DNA of 64,000 nucleotides from DYJE01 sp964637565. GTDB taxonomy: Bacteria > Desulfobacterota > Desulfobacteria > Desulfobacterales > Desulfolunaceae. How positions within the stretch are numbered: the first letter of the stretch is position 1; every line of letters starts with the position of its first letter. The notes beneath the pieces are model-generated. The model made no database searches and was not told the origin of the DNA. It saw only the letters and a program-made list of their open reading frames with translations. Location of the stretch: contig CAZWTY010000007.1 in NCBI GenBank assembly GCA_964637565.1, positions 1 through 64,000 of the forward strand. The letters are read 5' to 3'. Positions 62,004-64,000 of this stretch are shown piece after piece. Position numbers and translations under genes: made by a program.

Positions 62004-63221
62004 GTGATCTATATCATAAGCCTTTGTGTTTTTTCCGGGATCATCCTTTTTCTGGTGGGTCTCCTGCTTCTGCTTCAGAATGCCCTGACGAAAAAAGGGG
62101 ACCGGTACATTACCTTGAACGGTGACACGGAAAAACGAATCAAGGTCACCGGAACGCCCACCGTTCTCACGGCCCTGCTGTCCAACAGGATCTACCTTCC
62201 TTCCGCCTGCGGCGGCGGTGGTTCCTGCGGCATGTGCAAATGCGTGATCGAGGAAGGGGGAGGCGAAGTGCTGCCCACCGAACTGGCCCACCTGTCACGC
62301 AAGGAAAAGAAGGACAAGGTCCGGCTGGGCTGTCAGGTCAAGGTAAAAAACGACATGTCCATCGTCATTCCGGAGTCGATTTTTTCCATCCGGAAGTACC
62401 AGGGAACGGTGGTGTCCAATAAAAATGTGGCCACGTTTATCAAGGAGCTGGTGGTGGAACTGGACGAAGGCGACGAGATGGTCTGCGAAGCCGGTTCCTA
62501 CATCCAGATCGATGTCCCGCCCTACGATATCGCTTTCAAGGATTTCGACATTCCAGACAAGTACAGAGAGGACTGGGACCGTTACAATCTCTGGCGGTAC
62601 AAAGGAAAACTCAGCGAACCGATTTTCAGGGCATACTCCCTGGCCAATCCCCCTTCGGAGACCAAACGGCTGATGCTCACGGTTAGGATCGACATGCCCG
62701 CTCCCTGGATTTCAGATATCCCTCCCGGAAAGGGTTCCACCTATATTTTCAACCTGAAGCCCGGGGACCGGGTGACGATCAGCGGTCCCTACGGTGATTT
62801 TTTTGTGAAAAAAACAAACCGGGAGATGTGCTTTGTCGGAGGCGGAGCCGGTATGGCCCCCATGCGCTGCCATATTTTTCACCAGTTCTACACCTTGAAA
62901 ACAGAACGGAAAACAACGTTCTGGTATGGGGCGAGATCGAAACGGGAGATGTTTTACCATGAGGATTTCGAAAAAATCGATAAGGTATTTCCCAACTTCA
63001 ATTTTCATGTGGCCCTGTCCGATCCCAAACCCGAAGATGAATGGAAAGGGTTGACAGGGTTCATTCACTCTGTTCTTTACCAGAACTATTTGAAAGAGCA
63101 CAAAGACCCCACGGAAATCGAGTATTACCTCTGTGGCCCACCCCTGATGATCGATTCGGTGCTGGCCATGTTGGACAGCCTGGGGGTGGAGCCCAACATG
63201 ATCCATTACGACAAATTCTGA
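62004..63221 (+). CDS. nqrF: Na+-translocating NADH:quinone oxidoreductase subunit F (NADH dehydrogenase)
   Basis: 405 residues, GTG start after AAGGAGG. An N-terminal anchor helix (about 3-25) is followed by a [2Fe-2S] domain (SACGGGGSCGMCKC with the fourth Cys in RLGCQV), an FAD domain (RAYSLANPP) and an NADH domain (FVGGGAGMAPMR). It receives electrons from NADH. It completes the operon; NhaA follows by 25 bases. Confidence 0.95.
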   Translation: MIYIISLCVFSGIILFLVGLLLLLQNALTKKGDRYITLNGDTEKRIKVTGTPTVLTALLSNRIYLPSACGGGGSCGMCKCVIEEGGGEVLPTELAHLSRKEKKDKVRLGCQVKVKNDMSIVIPESIFSIRKYQGTVVSNKNVATFIKELVVELDEGDEMVCEAGSYIQIDVPPYDIAFKDFDIPDKYREDWDRYNLWRYKGKLSEPIFRAYSLANPPSETKRLMLTVRIDMPAPWISDIPPGKGSTYIFNLKPGDRVTISGPYGDFFVKKTNREMCFVGGGAGMAPMRCHIFHQFYTLKTERKTTFWYGARSKREMFYHEDFEKIDKVFPNFNFHVALSDPKPEDEWKGLTGFIHSVLYQNYLKEHKDPTEIEYYLCGPPLMIDSVLAMLDSLGVEPNMIHYDKF

Positions 63222-63246
63222 TACTGTAAAAAGGAAAAAGACCCGG

Positions 63247-64000
63247 ATGATCATGAGACTGAGCAGGCTTTTTCGGGAATTCATGGAAAGCGAACAGGCG
63301 TCAGGTATTATTCTGATCGCCTGCACCGCGATTTCCATCATCATGGCAAACTCCGTGTTCGGCAGGGATTACCTGGATTTCTGGCACATGAAAGTGGGTT
63401 TTGAAACGGGGGGCCTTGACCTGAAACACAGTCTGGAACACTGGATCAATGACGGGTTGATGGCTGTTTTCTTTCTTCTCATCGGGCTTGAAATCGAACG
63501 TGAGCTATACGTGGGCGAACTTTCCGATTTCAGGAACGCCTCCCTTCCCTTGTTTGCCGCCGCAGGAGGCATGGCGTGTCCCGCCCTGTTTCATTTTCTT
63601 TTGAACCGCGGACTTGAAGCCCAGGCCGGTGTGGGCATTCCCATGGCCACGGACATCGCCTTTGCCCTGGGTGTTCTGGCCCTGGTGGGTAACCGCGTTC
63701 CGGTGTCCCTGAAAATCTTCCTCACGGCACTGGCCATTGTGGATGACCTGGGGGCCATCGTGGTCATCGCGGTTTTCTATGTGGGTCATGTTTCCTTGGT
63801 GTATCTGGGCCTGTCCCTGGGGGTGTTCGCCCTGTTGATTCTGTTCAATCGCCTGGGTGTCAAACATCTTTTTTTCTATCTGATTCCAGGGTGTGTCATG
63901 TGGTATTTCATGCTGAAGTCGGGGGTCCACGCCACCATCGCCGGGGTTCTCCTGGCTTTTGCCATTCCTTTCAGAAACGGCGGGCAAGAATCCCCGTCCT
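63247..64000 (+). CDS. nhaA: Na+/H+ antiporter NhaA, 5' part (cut by the window end)
   Basis: 251 codons seen. Features include the FFLLIGLEIERELYVGEL segment, MATDIAFALGVLALVG and the ion-binding aspartates in LAIVDDLGAIVV. It exchanges sodium for protons. It follows nqrF by 25 bases after an AAGGAAAAA site, so it is probably in the nqr transcript, linking primary sodium export to pH or sodium control. The C-terminal third lies outside the window; an ATG at 63253 is an alternative start. Confidence 0.93.
   Translation, partial: MIMRLSRLFREFMESEQASGIILIACTAISIIMANSVFGRDYLDFWHMKVGFETGGLDLKHSLEHWINDGLMAVFFLLIGLEIERELYVGELSDFRNASLPLFAAAGGMACPALFHFLLNRGLEAQAGVGIPMATDIAFALGVLALVGNRVPVSLKIFLTALAIVDDLGAIVVIAVFYVGHVSLVYLGLSLGVFALLILFNRLGVKHLFFYLIPGCVMWYFMLKSGVHATIAGVLLAFAIPFRNGGQESPS

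Overview
The window looks like a chromosomal segment from a Gram-negative, mainly anaerobic bacterium, most likely a sulfate-reducer-type member of the Desulfobacterota (inference). The support is an outer-membrane assembly pair (TamB plus a BamA/TamA-family porin), many rubredoxin, ferritin-like and ferredoxin genes, cytochrome bd oxidase, class I iron-sulfur fumarase, radical SAM enzymes, DUF3786 and DUF4349 families, and a sodium-pumping Nqr complex. There are no rRNA genes and no CRISPR arrays. There is one tRNA, one IS element, one tRNA-flanked island and one assembly gap of 100 N.

Layout. 0.2-4 kb: a ferritin-like and rubredoxin-like pair behind a clear sigma70 promoter, then tex and a DUF2939 gene. 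4-12 kb: tamB and a 7-POTRA BamA/TamA protein; the N gap inside the latter is flanked by an exact 55-bp duplication and closes in frame when collapsed. 11.7-15.7 kb: a KaiC-like/HTH/cupin regulator, a membrane protein with a pseudopilin-like tail, an Old Yellow Enzyme and a nuclease-like gene. 15.8-23.7 kb: a tight six-gene minus-strand operon (ndh, double-rubredoxin FAD oxidoreductase, sfsA, SRPBCC-epimerase, membrane protein, rhodanese-ferritin), preceded by a ferritin-like gene. 24.4-28.8 kb: cydAB, then small iron-sulfur and zinc-ribbon proteins. 28.8-32.9 kb: an operon of a KamA-family aminomutase carrying glutamate-type specificity residues, an active-site-variant glutamine synthetase and a YitT membrane protein; I propose beta-glutamate/beta-glutamine synthesis. 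33.4-34.3 kb: an IS5-like element. 34.4-39.6 kb: an SPL-type radical SAM protein, fumarase and a PBP1b-type enzyme.

40.0-45.2 kb: tRNA-Leu(UAG) and, 5.1 kb downstream, a 54-bp partial copy of its 3' half. This is the signature of an integrated island. It carries a hydroxyacyl-CoA dehydrogenase, a methyltransferase, an acetyltransferase, an EAL protein and gene remnants, but no recognisable intact integrase. Directly outside lie a McrB-like ATPase with two EVE/PUA-like reader modules and no visible McrC, and a radical SAM gene. 49-55.5 kb: VOC proteins, a ferredoxin, an SDR, a DUF4349 lipoprotein operon, and a small unknown gene behind a sigma54 promoter and a structured leader. 55.6-64 kb: a CoA-disulfide-reductase/rhodanese fusion, the full nqrABCDEF operon with an NqrA that keeps two [4Fe-4S] motifs, and the start of nhaA.

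As a whole the window combines oxygen and sulfur stress defence (bd oxidase, ferritin-like and rubredoxin proteins, rhodanese fusions), sodium bioenergetics (Nqr, NhaA) and a possible osmolyte pathway. That would suit an anaerobe in a saline, periodically oxic habitat (inference).
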